Numbered from the stretch's first letter, positions 10,216 through 22,438 are shown. The stretch: DNA of 64,000 nucleotides from Desmodus rotundus (GCF_022682495.2 NC_071398.1:97925705-97989704); one strand, 5' to 3'. The notes: generated by a model from the letters alone, not told the origin. Made by a program: numbers and translations.

Positions 10216-11880
10216 CTTCCATACTGGTTTCCACCAGCCCGGGAGTTTGTTTTTCCTGTGAAAGCTTCACTGTCAGTGATGATGGAAGAGAGCCCTGTGT
10301 CAGGCAGCATCTCCCTTGCTTCATGAAGTTCTTCTATGAAAGCTGACTCTTTAACTAGAGAGGTATTGTTGTGAAGCCTTCTTGGGGATTCCCTAGGCAT
10401 TCTTTGAGTCCCTCATAGTCTGCCTTTTCATTGCACAAAGGCCCCCCCAAGGAGAGGCTCTGGGTAACGGTGACCTTGGGTGGCCATCAGGATTCCTAAG
10501 CATTGGATTCTGGTGACCCCAGTGCAACCTGAAGATAAGCCAGTAACTCAGACTATCTGATCTCTGGTTTCTTACACTAATATTTTATTAATAATACTTG
10601 GGTACATGCTGCAAAATAATTAAGGCATATAATAACTACATCTATGAGAAGAACATTTTGAGATTCTTAGATGAAAAGGGTTGTATGAATTTTTAAATTA
10701 AAATAACAGAATTGGCAGTAAAGCCAAGATGGAAAAAAATGGTGCTGACTGACTTCTGGAGTTTTCTTACATCCTTAAGGAGCTCAGAATGAATAATTTT
10801 TTTAAATGTACAGCCCAGTGACTGGCAATTAGACCATTAAACAAGAGTGATAGAATTCTCTGCATCTTACTAGTTAATTAACGAGAGCATTTTATAGAAG
10901 AATAATAACACCTAAAAACCGTCAGGAGATACTATGGTATGGGGAGATAATGCTGACCTTCATGCACAGCTGTGAGACGCAATTTCTTCAACCTCAGTCT
11001 CCACATCTACAAAACAAGGTATTTAGACTACAATATCTGTAAGTTCTTTTCTAATACAAAAAGCCTAGAATTCTTGAGCTCTCCTATTAAACACCCTCCC
11101 AACCGTGTACATTTCCAAACGCTAAATGGGATGTTCTTAGAATTTAAAATTGTCATGATTTCTGCTGTTTTTCTGCTCACCTTTTGATGCGTGAGTCAGA
11201 GAACATAGTGTTTTCCCAGGGTTCTTTGTTCTGAGTAGAGTTATGCTCCAGTTTGACTTCCTCTGGTTTACTCGTTCCACATTTTACTGAAATTTGGCAT
11301 CCAACTGCTCAATGAAGCTTATTTGAGCCACAGCTGAAAGCTCCAGACCACTTATTATCTAGGGTCCTCTCAAGTTCCCGGAGAGTGAGGGATTGAGAAC
11401 AGCTATGAGAACACTCCTAAATCTGGACTCTTTCCAGAGGCAGTGGAACTCAGGTCTGGGAACCTGGGCATCTCATCTGTCGTAGGGAAGTACATGGCCA
11501 GGATCAAGTCCCCTACACTTCTCAAATACCACCACCACTTGTATGTAGGTGAAGTCAGGGCGAAATGAGTGAAAGATGGTATCTGGAGTCAGAATCTTGC
11601 CTATAACATGTATACCAAGTAATGTATATACATATATGTCTATATACATACACAGTTCATTTTTCTTTTCAATTGTTATGCATTTGTTACACAACAGTGT
11701 AATGAGCCGATTATGGCAGGCATTTGGGACATCTGGGGTTAATGTCACAACAGTGTGGAAAACTCTGCTCCTTTCTACTGGGAAAGACATGCACGCGAAC
11801 AACAGGAGCAACAGCAATAATGGCAACAACAAAACAACACGGCATGTTACAATTCCCTGGCGCAGAGTTGGCAGACACAG
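10216..11880. other. Mostly single-copy; one MIR-like remnant
   Basis: About 10965-11075 (GAGACGCAATTTCTTCAACCTCAG, TCTCCACATCTACAAAAC, GACTACAATATCTGTAAG) resembles an MIR or MIR3 core end. A TA/TG-rich patch lies at 11612-11652. The 195-codon minus-strand open frame at 11473-12060 spans single-copy and L2 sequence, includes a leucine run from a CTG/CTC-like tract, and has no family match I can see. Confidence 0.45.
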
Positions 11881-11887
11881 CTGTGCC

Positions 11888-12163
11888 AGTGGGGAAGGCT
11901 GGGGAAGGCTTTCGAACGAGGGTGACATCTGAGATGCATTTTGAAGTAGCAGTTTTGGAAGCAGAGCAGTGAAAGAAGATACTCCAAGTAGGGGAGCGGC
12001 CTCCACACAGGGAGAACCCAAAAGAACCTGATGATTTGAAGGGCTGGCATAATTGGGCAAGGCTTGGGTTCAGGTATCCTGCAAAAGATGACTAACTTTA
12101 TTCTACAGATGGTGGCAAGCCGCTGGAGGCTTTAAAGCAAGAAAGCGATGTGGTTAGAGAGTG
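11888..12163 (-). mobile_element. L2 LINE 3' UTR/ORF2 segment, antisense
   Basis: GGAAGGCTTTCGAACGAGGGTGACATCTGAGATGCATTTTGAAG aligns in order with the antisense L2 block GGAAGGCCTCACTGAGAAGGTGACATTTGAGC. Further blocks (GGCAAGCCGCTGGAGGCTTTAAAGC, GCGATGTGGTTAG) match its GGGAGCCATTGGAGGGTTTTGAGC and GTGACATGATC. Confidence 0.7.
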
Positions 12164-15100
12164 GAAAGGAGGAAATGAAAGCCCACTGCCAGCCCACTGA
12201 GGAAAGAGAAATGGGAAGGAAGCTTCATCTTCTACCCAGTGCACATTGACAATGCTGAGAAATGGAGCTCGGAACTTGAGAGGCAAACCAGAGCCCTCTG
12301 CTCCCTCAATTATTCCTGACAACAGACGGAAAAAAGGCAAACCCTCACCTTCTGTGGTCAGCACTGATACTCAACTGGGAATCTCATTCTCAGTAGCTAC
12401 AGCTTTTCCTAATCATTCATCTTAACTTGACACTGGGTTCTCTTGCCTTTCATGGGAAAGGTCTTGGGAGGCTGTAAACCTATGTGGTTGGGAAAAGAAT
12501 CGGCTGCACTAAATGGGGAAGGAGAGGAGCTACAGATTTCCAACTTTCATAGCTTGTCGGCCTGCTCCGACTGTGCTGCGAAATGCTCTTGAAATCATTT
12601 GGGTGGGCCTTGTTTCCAAGGAAGTAAAGAGGCCACAGAACCTCCCAAGTTAGTGAATGATTTCCAGATAGTCAAGTGGAGCAGCCTTCTGGCAACATGA
12701 GCTAGATGTGCTTGGTGGTCTTTCCGTGGGACCGGCCTGCATTCCTGACGTTAGTAACGTAGAAGGCAAATCATCTTTAGGGAGCTGAAGGACGTGTGCA
12801 TGTGCCAGTATTTTTGACAAATGCTCAGTTAATTGTTTTCTATTATTCTTCTCCTGAGACACCAACTTTGAACCAAGAACTAACTCCTCCCACCATCCCA
12901 GACCCCAGGGGAAGCTTTGGAATTACACACATTTGGGCCAAGCTTCCACCCCACAGGAAATAGAGGATCAGCCCCTGGGGATGAGAGAATGAAGCAGGGC
13001 CTGGGAAAGCAGAGAAAGCTCCCAAGTGAAAAAGAAGACAAACTCACACAAATAAAGCCAGTGAATGTATGTACCAATATGATAAACTCAGAATTTCTCA
13101 CAAGAATACCAGGAATGGTCATCAGAAGAGGACTGGGTAAATTGATGAAAAATTTGGATCATCCAAAACTGGTAAATAATTTAGTATTTTGAAACCTTAA
13201 CATTCCAGGATGGAATTCGATTTGAGAGTCTATTACTGGAAATGGTGGCACATACAGTGGGTTCCAGAACAAACCATGCATGTGTAGAGGTGAAACAGAA
13301 ATCTCAGCTGTGAAATCCATGGCCTTCATGACTGTCTTCTTCCAGCTCCAGTCCTTTTACAATTTTTCCTCCATTTTTCTCTACAGCTTTCTCTAGTTAT
13401 GTTTCGCTTCTGCCATTTGTTCACTAAATGTGTATTGTTGTGCCCCGTGCAGGATTCCTACATACTCTGCTGCTGTTGAGTTGGAAAGGTATATGATGTA
13501 TCCCCCAGAATGAATAGTAATTGGATCAGAATCTTGCCTATAACGCAGCAGATGTTGGTTATTGGAGCAATAGACTGGAATGGTAGAGCCCCAGTTCAAC
13601 TTTGACACTGCTTCTAGAGGTTGGCTTCAGTGGAAGAAAGCTCAGTTGTGATTTATTTTTGTCGAAGGCTTGAATCAAGAAATGTACGCACTGGATATAA
13701 CACTTAACCACCCTATAATATTGTTGAGGTACTTCCTTGTTGTTCCCACTAAAGGTTGACTTAATGAGCAATGACAACAATAACCATAACATGCTAAACC
13801 AATTTTACAACAAGATCTGCAATCTGATAAGTTCCAATAAAAAAAAAAATAAGATGCTGAGTTGCTGATTTAAGGATTATTTATTCTCTTGGAATCCAAA
13901 ATTCTCAAGAAAAAAAGGAAAACTTCCTTGAAAAAAAATTGAATTTAAAAGGCATTGAAATCAGAAAGGCGAGGGGGCTATGTAGTTAGGTAATGGATTG
14001 TAAACATCTAGGAAAATCTGTGAATAAACTTCAAAAACTGTTAACAGGGTGAATGAGAACATAAGAGAAGATAGTATCAACGATAAGGAACTAACTTCGT
14101 CACCAGGAAATAATAAGTCAGACAGGAATTAGAATTGGTAAATTCAGATTTTAAAAGTTGACTGATACACTCAGTGTAAGTGGCAGAATAAAATGAAATA
14201 AAGGCAAGGAAAAGAGTCTTAAAGAAGGAGAGAAATCATACTGATTTTTCTTTAACAAAAAATAAAGAACTTATCTTGAACAATTATCTTGACTTCTAGT
14301 GGGAAAATTGTTTTATTTTTTATTTGTATTTATTTATTTTTAACCAGGGGGCAGCTGGGCCTGAGATAGAAATATTGGCCAGAGAGGTTTGTCGGTTACA
14401 AGATCCCATGCAACTCTGAAATTGGTACAAGGTTATCTGCATCTGGAGTATACTTTAAGAAGCAGTAGTAAAACATTCTGGAATGCTGTCTTTGAAAAAA
14501 AAAAGTAAAAACCCTCAATGAAGCCTTTTTCAGACATGTGTCATGGGCTTTTGTTGCTGAACTCTTCCATATTAACGAACCAAGTTGCTCTTCCTTTCAT
14601 TCCTTTGGCCACAGGACAGACGCAATTCACCCAAGTCTCTACCACAGACATTCTCAGATGGTGCTAATAAAAAGAAGAAACCAAACCAGAATTGGTGGTC
14701 CACATTGTGAGAGTTGTTAAATATCATCACAAAGCAATAATCATCTTGCTGCATGCTCGGTGGCTCAACATTCTGAAATGCAAATGTCAGAAGCATGTAT
14801 TCTGGAAGATGTTGCTAATGGGAGCTCATGTCGTGTGTTGGGTGGTCTTCAGTTGTGCCTGGTGGTCTTGTCTCAGCCCGCTCTGACAGCGCTAATGGAT
14901 TCATGTAGTCCCCATCTTACACAGTATTCACTCGTCTCTCTTTAGCAATGCATGACAAGTCATAAAAAACAGACTGCCCAGAAATGACACTGCAAGTATT
15001 CCAGACGTTTTCTTTCTTGGTGGTGACAGTTCCAAATCAAGTGGGCTCGGTGCTTAGCTAAAAGCATTTTCCTAAGAGGCATCTCAAAACACAGCCTTCG

Positions 15101-15825
15101 ATCTAGAAAATCAAACTGGGCTCTTCTTGCCTCGTCCATCATTGCTTGTAATAAATACTCAGCTATTGGACCGCAGTTAGAAGCTTGTAATAGATGATGC
15201 AGAAGAATTCAGATCTCTTTCCCAGATGAAAAGAACGCATCTGTTGGTTAGAGGGACTTCACTGCCTTTTAATAAGCATAGGCAGATCATTTTACAGATT
15301 TTGTCACACTCATTCAGGATCTATTTTTCAAGGTCCCACAAAGAGTAGCAAAGGAAGGGTCATAGCTGCCCAGAGTGTCAATATAATCTCTGTTCAGAGG
15401 ATCAAAGTGTCACATACCTGAAAATTAATCCCGGCAGCTCTCCCAGTTTTAATAAGAGGGTATCGGAACATTCTTCAGCATAAGCTGACCTGTGACTCTG
15501 TCCTTGGAAGATTGTTACTTAATGTCAGTAAAATTTTGGGGTCATCAATTGGTTTGGGTTTGGAAAGGTCAGTTTTAGTCCCCATAAACTACCCATGCTG
15601 ACGCCATCTTTGGCTGACTCCTTCCACACTCACGGCCTCTGCCATTGTCTGGCCGTCTTACTACATGTGGGTTGTATTGTGGTTACGTTTTCACAGTCAT
15701 TGTTTTGTTGAGCAGACACAAACTAAGTCCCTTCTAACCGTTTTTAAGACCCAGGAAAACCTTCCAAAAAGGAGCGATACTTGAACTGGCCATTTAGGTG
15801 TTCCCTTTATATCCTGAAGTACAGA
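12164..15825. other. Single-copy sequence, no gene or repeat recognised
   Basis: This is the longest stretch in the window without a confident repeat call. The open frames do not exceed 91 codons. About 13835-14290 is A-rich and may be a decayed L1, but I could not identify diagnostic blocks. 14300-14345 is a TTTATTT-rich patch. Confidence 0.45.
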
Positions 15826-15829
15826 ACCT

Positions 15830-16095
15830 ACCACACGATTCTAATCATTTTTCTTCTTTGTTTCTCTTCCTTTATTGTAAGGTCTTTGAAAGCAGAGACT
15901 AGACATAATTCGTTTTTCCAAACCCAGCGTCTTAGCAAAGGATTCATACATTTTTTTAATTAGTAGATTGAATTTGGTCCCCATCAGACTGAGGAAGTGA
16001 TTACAAAAGAGAATCTTAGTTCCTTCCCTCAAGGTCTTTCTAATATAGCACATGGCTGGATACAGAGTAGATGCTCAGGAATTGCTAGTTGGTTA
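15830..16095 (+). mobile_element. L2 LINE 3' end, sense
   Basis: TTTATTGTAAGGTCTTTGAAAGCAGAGACTAG is the sense L2 block (ACTGTAAGCTCCTTGAGGGCAGGGACT). Then CCCAGCGTCTTAGCAAAGG and, after 16020, AATATAGCACATGGCTGGATACAGAGTAGATGCTCAGGAATTGCTAG repeats the 'agcacagtgcctggcacatagtaggtgctcaataaatg' order. This may be two overlapping partial copies. Confidence 0.65.
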
Positions 16096-16219
16096 GTTGA
16101 TTCTAAGACAGCTACTTTTCTTCAGGTGGCAAGACAAAGACAAGGCTACCAGAATAAATGTGTGCCAGCAAAGCCAGTTACTGTTTTATTTCACTCTTTC
16201 TGGTGATATAAAACCTTTC

Positions 16220-16545
16220 CTCCTCTGTGGGTTTTACATCTGTGGATTCAACCAACCGCAGAGAAGAAATATTTGGGAAAAAATGCTTACATTATTGTTA
16301 CATGTGCTATGTAGTTAGACCAACAATGGACATGTACAGACTTTTTTTGTCATTATACCCTAGACAATACAGTATAACAACTATTTACATAAGATGTATA
16401 TTATATTAGGCCTTATAAGTAATCTAGAGATGACTTAAATTTATGGGAGGATTGTGTAGGTTATATACAAACACTACACCATTGTAAATAACAGACTTGA
16501 GCATCCACAGATTTTGGTATCTCTAGGGATGCCTGGAACCAATTC
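16220..16545 (+). mobile_element. Tigger-type MITE (MER2-like)
   Basis: The left end has CTGTGGGTTTTACATCTGTGGATTCAACCAACCGCAG, and the right end has GAGCATCCACAGATTTTGGTATCTCTAGG, which are the inverted ends of MER2-like elements (GGTTGAATCCACGGATGCGG / GATACCAAAATCCGCGG). The interior includes ATACAGTATAACAACTATTTACAT and AATCTAGAGATGACTTAAA in the expected order. It is non-coding and non-autonomous, derived from pogo/Tigger transposons. Confidence 0.82.
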
Positions 16546-16842
16546 ATCTACCTCAATTAAAAAAAAATACATGAACCAATTTGGTGAGTGTACCTGTGAA
16601 GAAATAATGATTTGAGACCTTCACTAATTCATTTACATTCTTACTTGCTTGAGTATCTTAAAGCATGAGATCCAATGTAAACTCAAAGCCAAAAAGAACA
16701 AGAAAAGGAAAGAAAGCAAATGGCAGAGAGTAGGGTGTCGTAAGAGCAGAGGGATGGAAGGAGCCAGCGTGGAGTTACAGGGCCTGATAGAGAAAATCAG
16801 AAACATGTTTGACATTTACTCCCTAGATTTCACCACTGCGTG

Positions 16843-17765
16843 CCTCTGAGGTGCCAGCCACAGAGCTCAGAACTGTGGAGGATGCGGAATGAATATAATC
16901 CAGCCTGGAGAAGTAGTCTCGGGGTGGCGCTGCTGGTGGTGGGGGGGTGACAGAGAGAAAAAAGGACAAGGAGACACATGAGTACATTAGAAAGCAGAAG
17001 TGACCACTGTTGGAAGAGAGATTCAGATAAGAGACTGTGGGAGTTTAGTGAAAGGGAATACCACATCACTGAAGATGCCTCCGAGAACTTTTCTAAAGGA
17101 GAGGATGCTGAGCTCAGACTGAGACAGGAGAAATTCAGGTGGAAAAGGGATAAAGCACACTCCTAGTGGAAGTAACAGTATTGGAAAGGTGTGGAAGCGG
17201 GAGATCTATAAGATCTGTTTAATGGGCACCAAGTGTTCCCTTTTGTCCAAAGCATAAGGTATGTGTGGGCCGTGGTGAGAAGTGCAGCTGTGGGGTGCAC
17301 TGTGGCTGGACCACTGACAGCTCTGGGTGCTAAGCCGGGGGATTTGGACTTTACCCTGCAGTCTTTGGGAGTGACTCCAGGTATGATGAGATCAGGACTC
17401 TATTTTCAGAAGCTTAATCTAAAAACAAATACAAAGAGTAAGGCAGGTGAAGAATACTGGGGTTGAGAAATAAACTTGAATGTCATTATAAAGACCATGT
17501 AAAACCTAAGAAACACCTTCAGGAAGGAGGTAACTGCTGGAAGGTTCTGATACTGTCAGATGTGAAAAGTACTGTGGCCCGTTTTAGTCCACGTGGTGCA
17601 ATGAGTCCTCAGACTTGGACGGGAGGCTAGTGTGACTTGGAACCGAGGAGGGAGTGACACCGGCAAGACTTTAGTGTCAGGTGTGAACAAACAGGCAGGA
17701 TCAAGAGGACCAATGGCTTTGACGGTTAAGTCACATAGAGGGTCTCATGTCAGATGGAGGAAAAC
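16843..17765 (-). mobile_element. L2 LINE, antisense, heavily diverged
   Basis: The clearest block is 17340-17400: GGATTTGGACTTTACCCTGCAGTC, GGGAGTGACTCCAGG and GATGAGATCAGGACTC, matching the antisense L2 order GGACTTTGGCTTTTACTCTGAGTGAGATGGGGAGCC...GACATGATC. The flanks (16930-17180 and 17680-17760, the latter with ATCAAGAGGACCAATGGC) also fit but are weak. The 77-codon open frame at 17233-17466 falls inside and is incidental. Confidence 0.55.
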
Positions 17766-18044
17766 GTGAGTAGAGGAAGATGTGAGAGCCTGTGAAGCAC
17801 ACTTGAGCACTGGGGTCTCTTCCAGTGAGGGTTGCTCTGTTAAAGAGATTTTGGGTCAGTGTGGCCTTGTTACTGAGGTAATTCCAACCTTTCCAAGAAG
17901 GTTCTGCCCTCCAGGTAGTCTTTCCAATTCTTAACTAGCCCATGAAGGGTCTCCTTGATCCATCAAGGCAGGGGCACAGGTCTAGTAATGGTCTCCTGTT
18001 GATGTGGAAACTTCCCACCTTCGGAGATCCCTTTTCACAGTCAC

Positions 18045-19640
18045 TCAGTTATCCACTCAGCAAGCATGTCTTGGATAACTGCTACTTGCCAGGACCTAGC
18101 CTAAGTGCCTGAGGTACGTTTGTGAACAGATTTTTAAAAATTGCTATTGTCCTGGAGCTGACATTATAGTAGATGAAAGCAGATGAAAATATTATGACAA
18201 GTGAGCAAATTGTATAGTACATTAGAAGGTGATAAGTTCTATTGAATAAATAAATAGATTAAATAGATAAAAACACAGTAGAGCCAGCAGGATCACAAGA
18301 GTGGAGTTGGGTTTGAGGCAATTTACAATTTTAAGAAGGTGGTCAGTGCAGCCCTGATCAAAAAGACATAATTTGAGCAAAGGTTTAAGGGAGAGGAGTA
18401 AGTCATCCATGTGGGTGTCTGGGAGGAGAATATACCAGATGTGCATATTATGTACATATGGAAGTGATACATAGACATTTGAAATTCAGGAGAGAGGGTT
18501 AGAGATATAAATTTGGGTTAGCATATTGATGGCCTTTAAAATTATGGAACTGGATAAATTCACTAAGGGAATGAATGTCGATAGAGCTGAGAATCTGGGT
18601 TGTTACAACATTGATAGTTCTGGAATAAGAGGAGGAATCAGCAAAAGAGACAGACAGCACAGCCAGGAAGGCAGGAGGAAAACCAAGAGAGTGTGGTGTT
18701 CTGGAAGCCAAGTAAGTACCCGGTAGTGAGGAAAAGGGTCAGTCCACTGTGTCAGACGTTGGTGCTACAGCAACTAACATTCATCACCAAGGCTGTCCGT
18801 GACTCTGGCCAGAGGCATTTTGGTGGGCTGGTGGAAACAAAGGCTGAATGACGTGGGGGATAAGAGAATGGGAGGGGATACGAGAATAAGAGGTGGGAGA
18901 CAGCTAGCAAGTATACACAACTCTTTTGAGATATTTTTCTATAAAGGGAAGCAGAAAATAGGATGATAGCAGGGGAGAGAAGTGGGGGAAAAAGAGCATC
19001 TCAGGTTTTTGTTGTTGTTTTTGGTTTACAGTATGGACTGAATTGTATCTCCCAAAATCTATATTTTGAAGCCCTAACCCCCAGTATTTAAAAATGTGAC
19101 TATTCTTGGACATGGGTCCCCTAAAGAGGTCATTAAGTTAAAAATGAGGCCGTTATGGTGGGCCCTAAGCCAATACGACTGTTGTCATTATAGAAGAGAC
19201 TAAGACACACAGAGACACCAGGGATGTGTTCACACATGGAGGGAGGACCATGTGAGGACACAGTGAGGAGGTGGCCATCTGCAAGCCAAGGAGACATCAG
19301 GGGAACCAACCCTGTTAATTCCTTAAAGCTGTTAGTCTTGAACTTCTAGACTCCAGGACTGTAAGAGGATAAATTTCTGTTGTTTAAACCACCCAGTCTG
19401 TGGCATTTTGTGATTGCAGCCACAGGAAACTAATAAGTTGTTTTAATTTTGTTTTGTTTCTGTTGGGGGGGCAGTTTTTGAGATGGAAGAAATAATAGCA
19501 TTTTGCATGTTTTTAGAAAATACCCAGAGGGAGACTTTTCTATCTTGGAGGCAGAGGAGAAAATTAATGGAGAGACTTTTTGAGAAGGTGAAAGTGGATG
19601 GGGTCTGGACTTTGTTATTCATTTCCCAGAGCCTCTTAGC
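18045..19640 (-). mobile_element. L2 LINE with decayed reverse transcriptase, antisense, split by MLT1
   Basis: The 3' UTR is reversed at 18045-18250. The ORF2 remnant follows: the minus-strand frame 18499-18711 reads ...LAVLSVSFADSSS, then IDIHSLSEF, FKGHQYANPNLYL, which lines up with the L2 reverse-transcriptase palm where the catalytic box is YADD. Here it reads YANP, so both aspartates are lost. The next frame at 18904-19113 ends LLSSYFLLPFIEKYLKRVVY, matching the upstream fingers region. GAGAGTGTGGTGTTCTGGAAGCCAAG at 18688 is a signature DNA block. At 19026-19437 an MLT1 LTR interrupts the element, and L2-like sequence resumes to about 19640. It is dead, with many stops and shifts. Confidence 0.85.
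19026..19437 (+). mobile_element. MLT1 solo LTR (ERVL-MaLR), sense
   Basis: GTATGGACTGAATTGTATCTCCC, ATTTTGAAGCCCTAACCCCCAG, GGTGGGCCCTAAGCCAATACGAC, then GTAAGAGGATAAATTTCTGTTG, CCACCCAGTCTGTGGCATTTTG and GGAAACTAATA are the ordered MLT1 LTR blocks, including the polyadenylation region. It is a solo LTR with no internal retroviral genes next to it. It sits inside the antisense L2 and is therefore younger than it. Confidence 0.92.
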
Positions 19641-21375
19641 CTCAGGCCTCAGTCAAGGGCCCTAAAATAAATCTTCTCCAATTTCTTGATAGTTATTGTA
19701 CCAGAATCAGCAAACTTAATAAGAAGAGGAGACTCTACCAAACCTGGATTTCTAGAAAAAAATTGTGAATCATTACAAGAAATAGATCAGGGGGAAAAAG
19801 GTTTTTAAGTAGAAGAAAAGAGAAAGGGAGAGTGAAGACAAAAGAAACAAGATGAGTTTAACTTTTTTAGTGAGAAATCTGAGTTTGCTAAGATATACAG
19901 GCAGAGATGTTGAAACTGCTGAGAAAATTTTAGCAAAATCCAATGAAAGAGGTGGAGGAAGTCTGCAAGTGAATGTTCTCTTAAAGGGTATGTCGTCCAT
20001 AAACAGTTTATTTGTTCTGAAGAGTTCCTGCCACCACACCATCAGCTCCCTCCTTTTGAAAAAGGCATGCATTGTCTATCAAAATAAAGTCACTGAGATG
20101 CATCATGGGGTTTGGTGAAGGGAAGTCGGGTAAGAACAAGTTCTAGTTGGGGACAAGAAAAGAACTCTTCAGTCTTGGCATCTTCAAGATGTTTAACTAC
20201 AGGCAAGGATATCATATGAGGAAAAGGAAACACCTGAGATTATGGAGCCCGTGTGAAGTAAAATGCATCATCTTACTACCAAGTGTCAAAGTACTCCTGG
20301 AAATTAGGAAGTCTACAAGACTAGCCCCATTTTGCAAAGGTGGTGGAATCTTGGCATAATGAGGCAAAGAGACTGGAGTCGTAATAAACATATTTTGAAA
20401 AGGTCCAACGTGCAGTGACTCAGCACCAAAATACAGACTGGCACCCAGGACTCCTGGCTGTTAGCCAGGCCTCTAGCCACGTAACTACATTCCCTGTGTT
20501 TTTATTTTTGATCTTGAGCGAACTCTTGGTCTCTTTCTGTCCCTTTCTTTCCCTCTCTCACTCTTGCTCTCCAGCTCTCTCCCTCCCCTTCTCTCTCACA
20601 TACCACAGATGACCCTTGTACATGTCCTCCATAAATCACTCTCTAATGGAGTCCCTTTGTTGTTCTCAAGGTACCTAAAGGAAGATTATGACAGAGAACC
20701 AGGGCTCAACAATAAGGGAGATAATTGAAGGTCATTCGGCTGAAAATAATTCATATTTATCCATGGCTTCCTTTACCAGAGCATCTGGTTTCCGTTAGCC
20801 AGCGTGGTGTCCTCTGCTTCTGACTGCGGTGGCCTACGGTAACCACATTTTTGCTAGAAGATAAAAGAGTGCCTTTTTACATCTTTTCCTGAGATGTTTT
20901 TAAACTCTTCCTTTTACAAGGCGATACTGTGGATTTAGAGGAAGACTAACACATACTTCACGGTGTCTGGCACTGGCGGCTTGGAGCTGCTCCTGTGCAA
21001 GCTTTCTCTCTCAGTCAAAGTCAGTCATGCAATTAAAATTAGGAAAGCTAAGATCAAGTAGGCCATCCCCTTAACTCCTACCAGAACTTCTTAGTTCTGA
21101 GCAGGTTTGGGTTTACTCTATTTTTAAAGAGGTTTTTCTGTTCTCATATTCATGGATTAACTCACCCACTAAACTGTCAGTTGTGCACAGTAGGTACCTT
21201 TACTTTCTTTGTACACGACTGTTAGCAACAGAAACTCATACTCATATTTAAACCGTAATCTTTTTCAACCTGTTCAGCTTCACATAATAGAAGTACCCAC
21301 TCATTTCACCAAACCTGACTTCAAGAAATTTTGTATCTACAGCACAAGAAAAGTTAGGAGAGGTGATTTGATTTA
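19641..21375. other. Mostly single-copy; a pyrimidine tract and a possible MIR
   Basis: 20515-20606 is C/T-rich (TCTCTTTCTGTCCCTTTC...). About 20310-20500 may be a decayed antisense MIR (CCCATTTTGCAAAGG, AATGAGGCAAAGAGACTGG, CACCCAGGACTCCTGGCTG), at low certainty. No gene was recognised. Confidence 0.45.
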
Positions 21376-21388
21376 CAGAAGGGTTCTT
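21376..21388. repeat. Target-site duplication, left copy
   Basis: CAGAAGGGTTCTT is repeated exactly at 21608-21620 on the other side of the reversed Ves SINE. Confidence 0.92.
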
Positions 21389-21607
21389 TTTTTTTTAAAA
21401 AAAGTATTTATTTATTTATTTTTAGAGAGAGGGGAAGAGAGGGAGAGAACATCAATGTGTGGCTGCCTCTCATATGGCCCGCACTGGGGACTCGGCCCAC
21501 TCTGGGGACCTGGCCCACAACTCAGGCATATGCCCTGACCAGGAATTGAACCAGTGAACTTTTGATTCGCAGCCCACCCTCAATCCTTTGAGCTATGCCA
21601 GCTATGG
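21389..21607 (-). mobile_element. Ves SINE, reverse orientation
   Basis: On the plus strand it begins with a T-run and TATTTATTTATTTATTTTTAG, then AGAGAGAGGGGAAGAGAGGG and ACATCAATGTGTGGCTGCCTCTC. It continues through GGCATATGCCCTGACCAGGAATTGAACC (B-box reversed) to the tRNA-like head. Perfect 13-bp TSDs bound it at 21376-21388 and 21608-21620. The tail, (TAAA)n on the element strand, differs from the tail of the Ves at 39.2 kb, indicating another subfamily. Confidence 0.93.
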
Positions 21608-21620
21608 CAGAAGGGTTCTT
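21608..21620. repeat. Target-site duplication, right copy
   Basis: This is an exact 13-bp copy of 21376-21388 at the head side of the reversed Ves. Confidence 0.92.
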
Positions 21621-21959
21621 CAGTCTATAAAAGGAGTCACTTTAACACAAAAATCAGTAGTGATTGTAATGTGGGGGATTCTTCCATGCTCTGACTGGCT
21701 GATGACAAATTTACCTGACAGTAGCCATGCTACAGAAGTCCACAGGGTGCCGAGTCCCTCTGGGGTCTAAAAGAGACGTATCACGGTCACCTGAAATATT
21801 GTTCAGGAATTTCCTGTGCAAAAGCAAAGGTGAAACTCTGGACTGCAAATTGGAGAGGAAGCCAGGAGAGAAGGAGCCGAAGAGAAAATGCAGTTCGGAA
21901 AGAAGCCCATGGTTGTAACAGGGGCTTTAGCTTCATTGACATGGGACATAACAGAGTAT

Positions 21960-22010
21960 TGGGTTGAGTTAAAAATCAAATTTCAAAAAATAAAATAAAA
22001 TAAAAACTTT
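21960..22010. repeat. A-rich simple repeat (TAAAA)n-like
   Basis: AAAAAATAAAATAAAATAAAAAC at about 21983-22005 is a low-complexity A-rich run, possibly an old tail. No associated element was identified on its left. Confidence 0.6.
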
Positions 22011-22019
22011 AATAGAAGG

Positions 22020-22426
22020 ATAGGAAGGTATCATCTAAATTGTTTTCTGGAACTCAGAATAATAATAATAATGCTAATAATAAAAAGAAATGGAAAACAT
22101 GGGAAAGATAAGAGATATAGGAGATGAATCCAAAAGATCCAATATCCAACTAGAAGGCATTTTTGAGAAGAGAGAATAGATAAAAAGGAGAAATAATCAG
22201 AAAAATAAAACGAGAAATTTTTTTCAAACTGAAGGGCAAATTCAAAATGGATGATTCTACCAAAAGCCAAGGGAGGTAAATGAGAAAATTATAGCATATA
22301 GGAAAATCGTGAAAATTAAAACACAAAAATAACAGATCATAAACGCATCCAGGGAGGAAAGCAAACTCCCTATCAGTAAAGTTACATGCTAGAGAGCATC
22401 TTTAAGTTCAAGGATCATTTTCTTTC
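22020..22426 (+). mobile_element. Old L1 (L1M type), left half of split copy
   Basis: The A-rich sense L1 sequence has recognisable blocks in order: GAAATTTTTTTCAAACTGAAGGGC, ATAACAGATCATAAACGCATCCAGGGAGGAAAG, ATGCTAGAGAGCATCTTTAAG and TCAGCCTAGAATTT. The last runs to the exact point where the antisense L1 at 22439-22947 is inserted. No usable frame remains. Confidence 0.72.
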
Positions 22427-22438
22427 AGCCTAGAATTT
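22427..22438. repeat. Target-site duplication, left copy
   Basis: AGCCTAGAATTT, repeated exactly at 22948-22959, bounds the nested L1. Confidence 0.88.

Noticed and set aside
11473..12060. 195-codon minus-strand open frame
   Set aside because: It spans single-copy DNA and a decayed antisense L2, contains a low-complexity leucine run, and overlaps two plus-strand frames. No domain.
19026..19437. Possible intact endogenous retrovirus around the MLT1 LTR
   Set aside because: L2 sequence lies on both sides, with no second LTR or internal region. It is a solo LTR.
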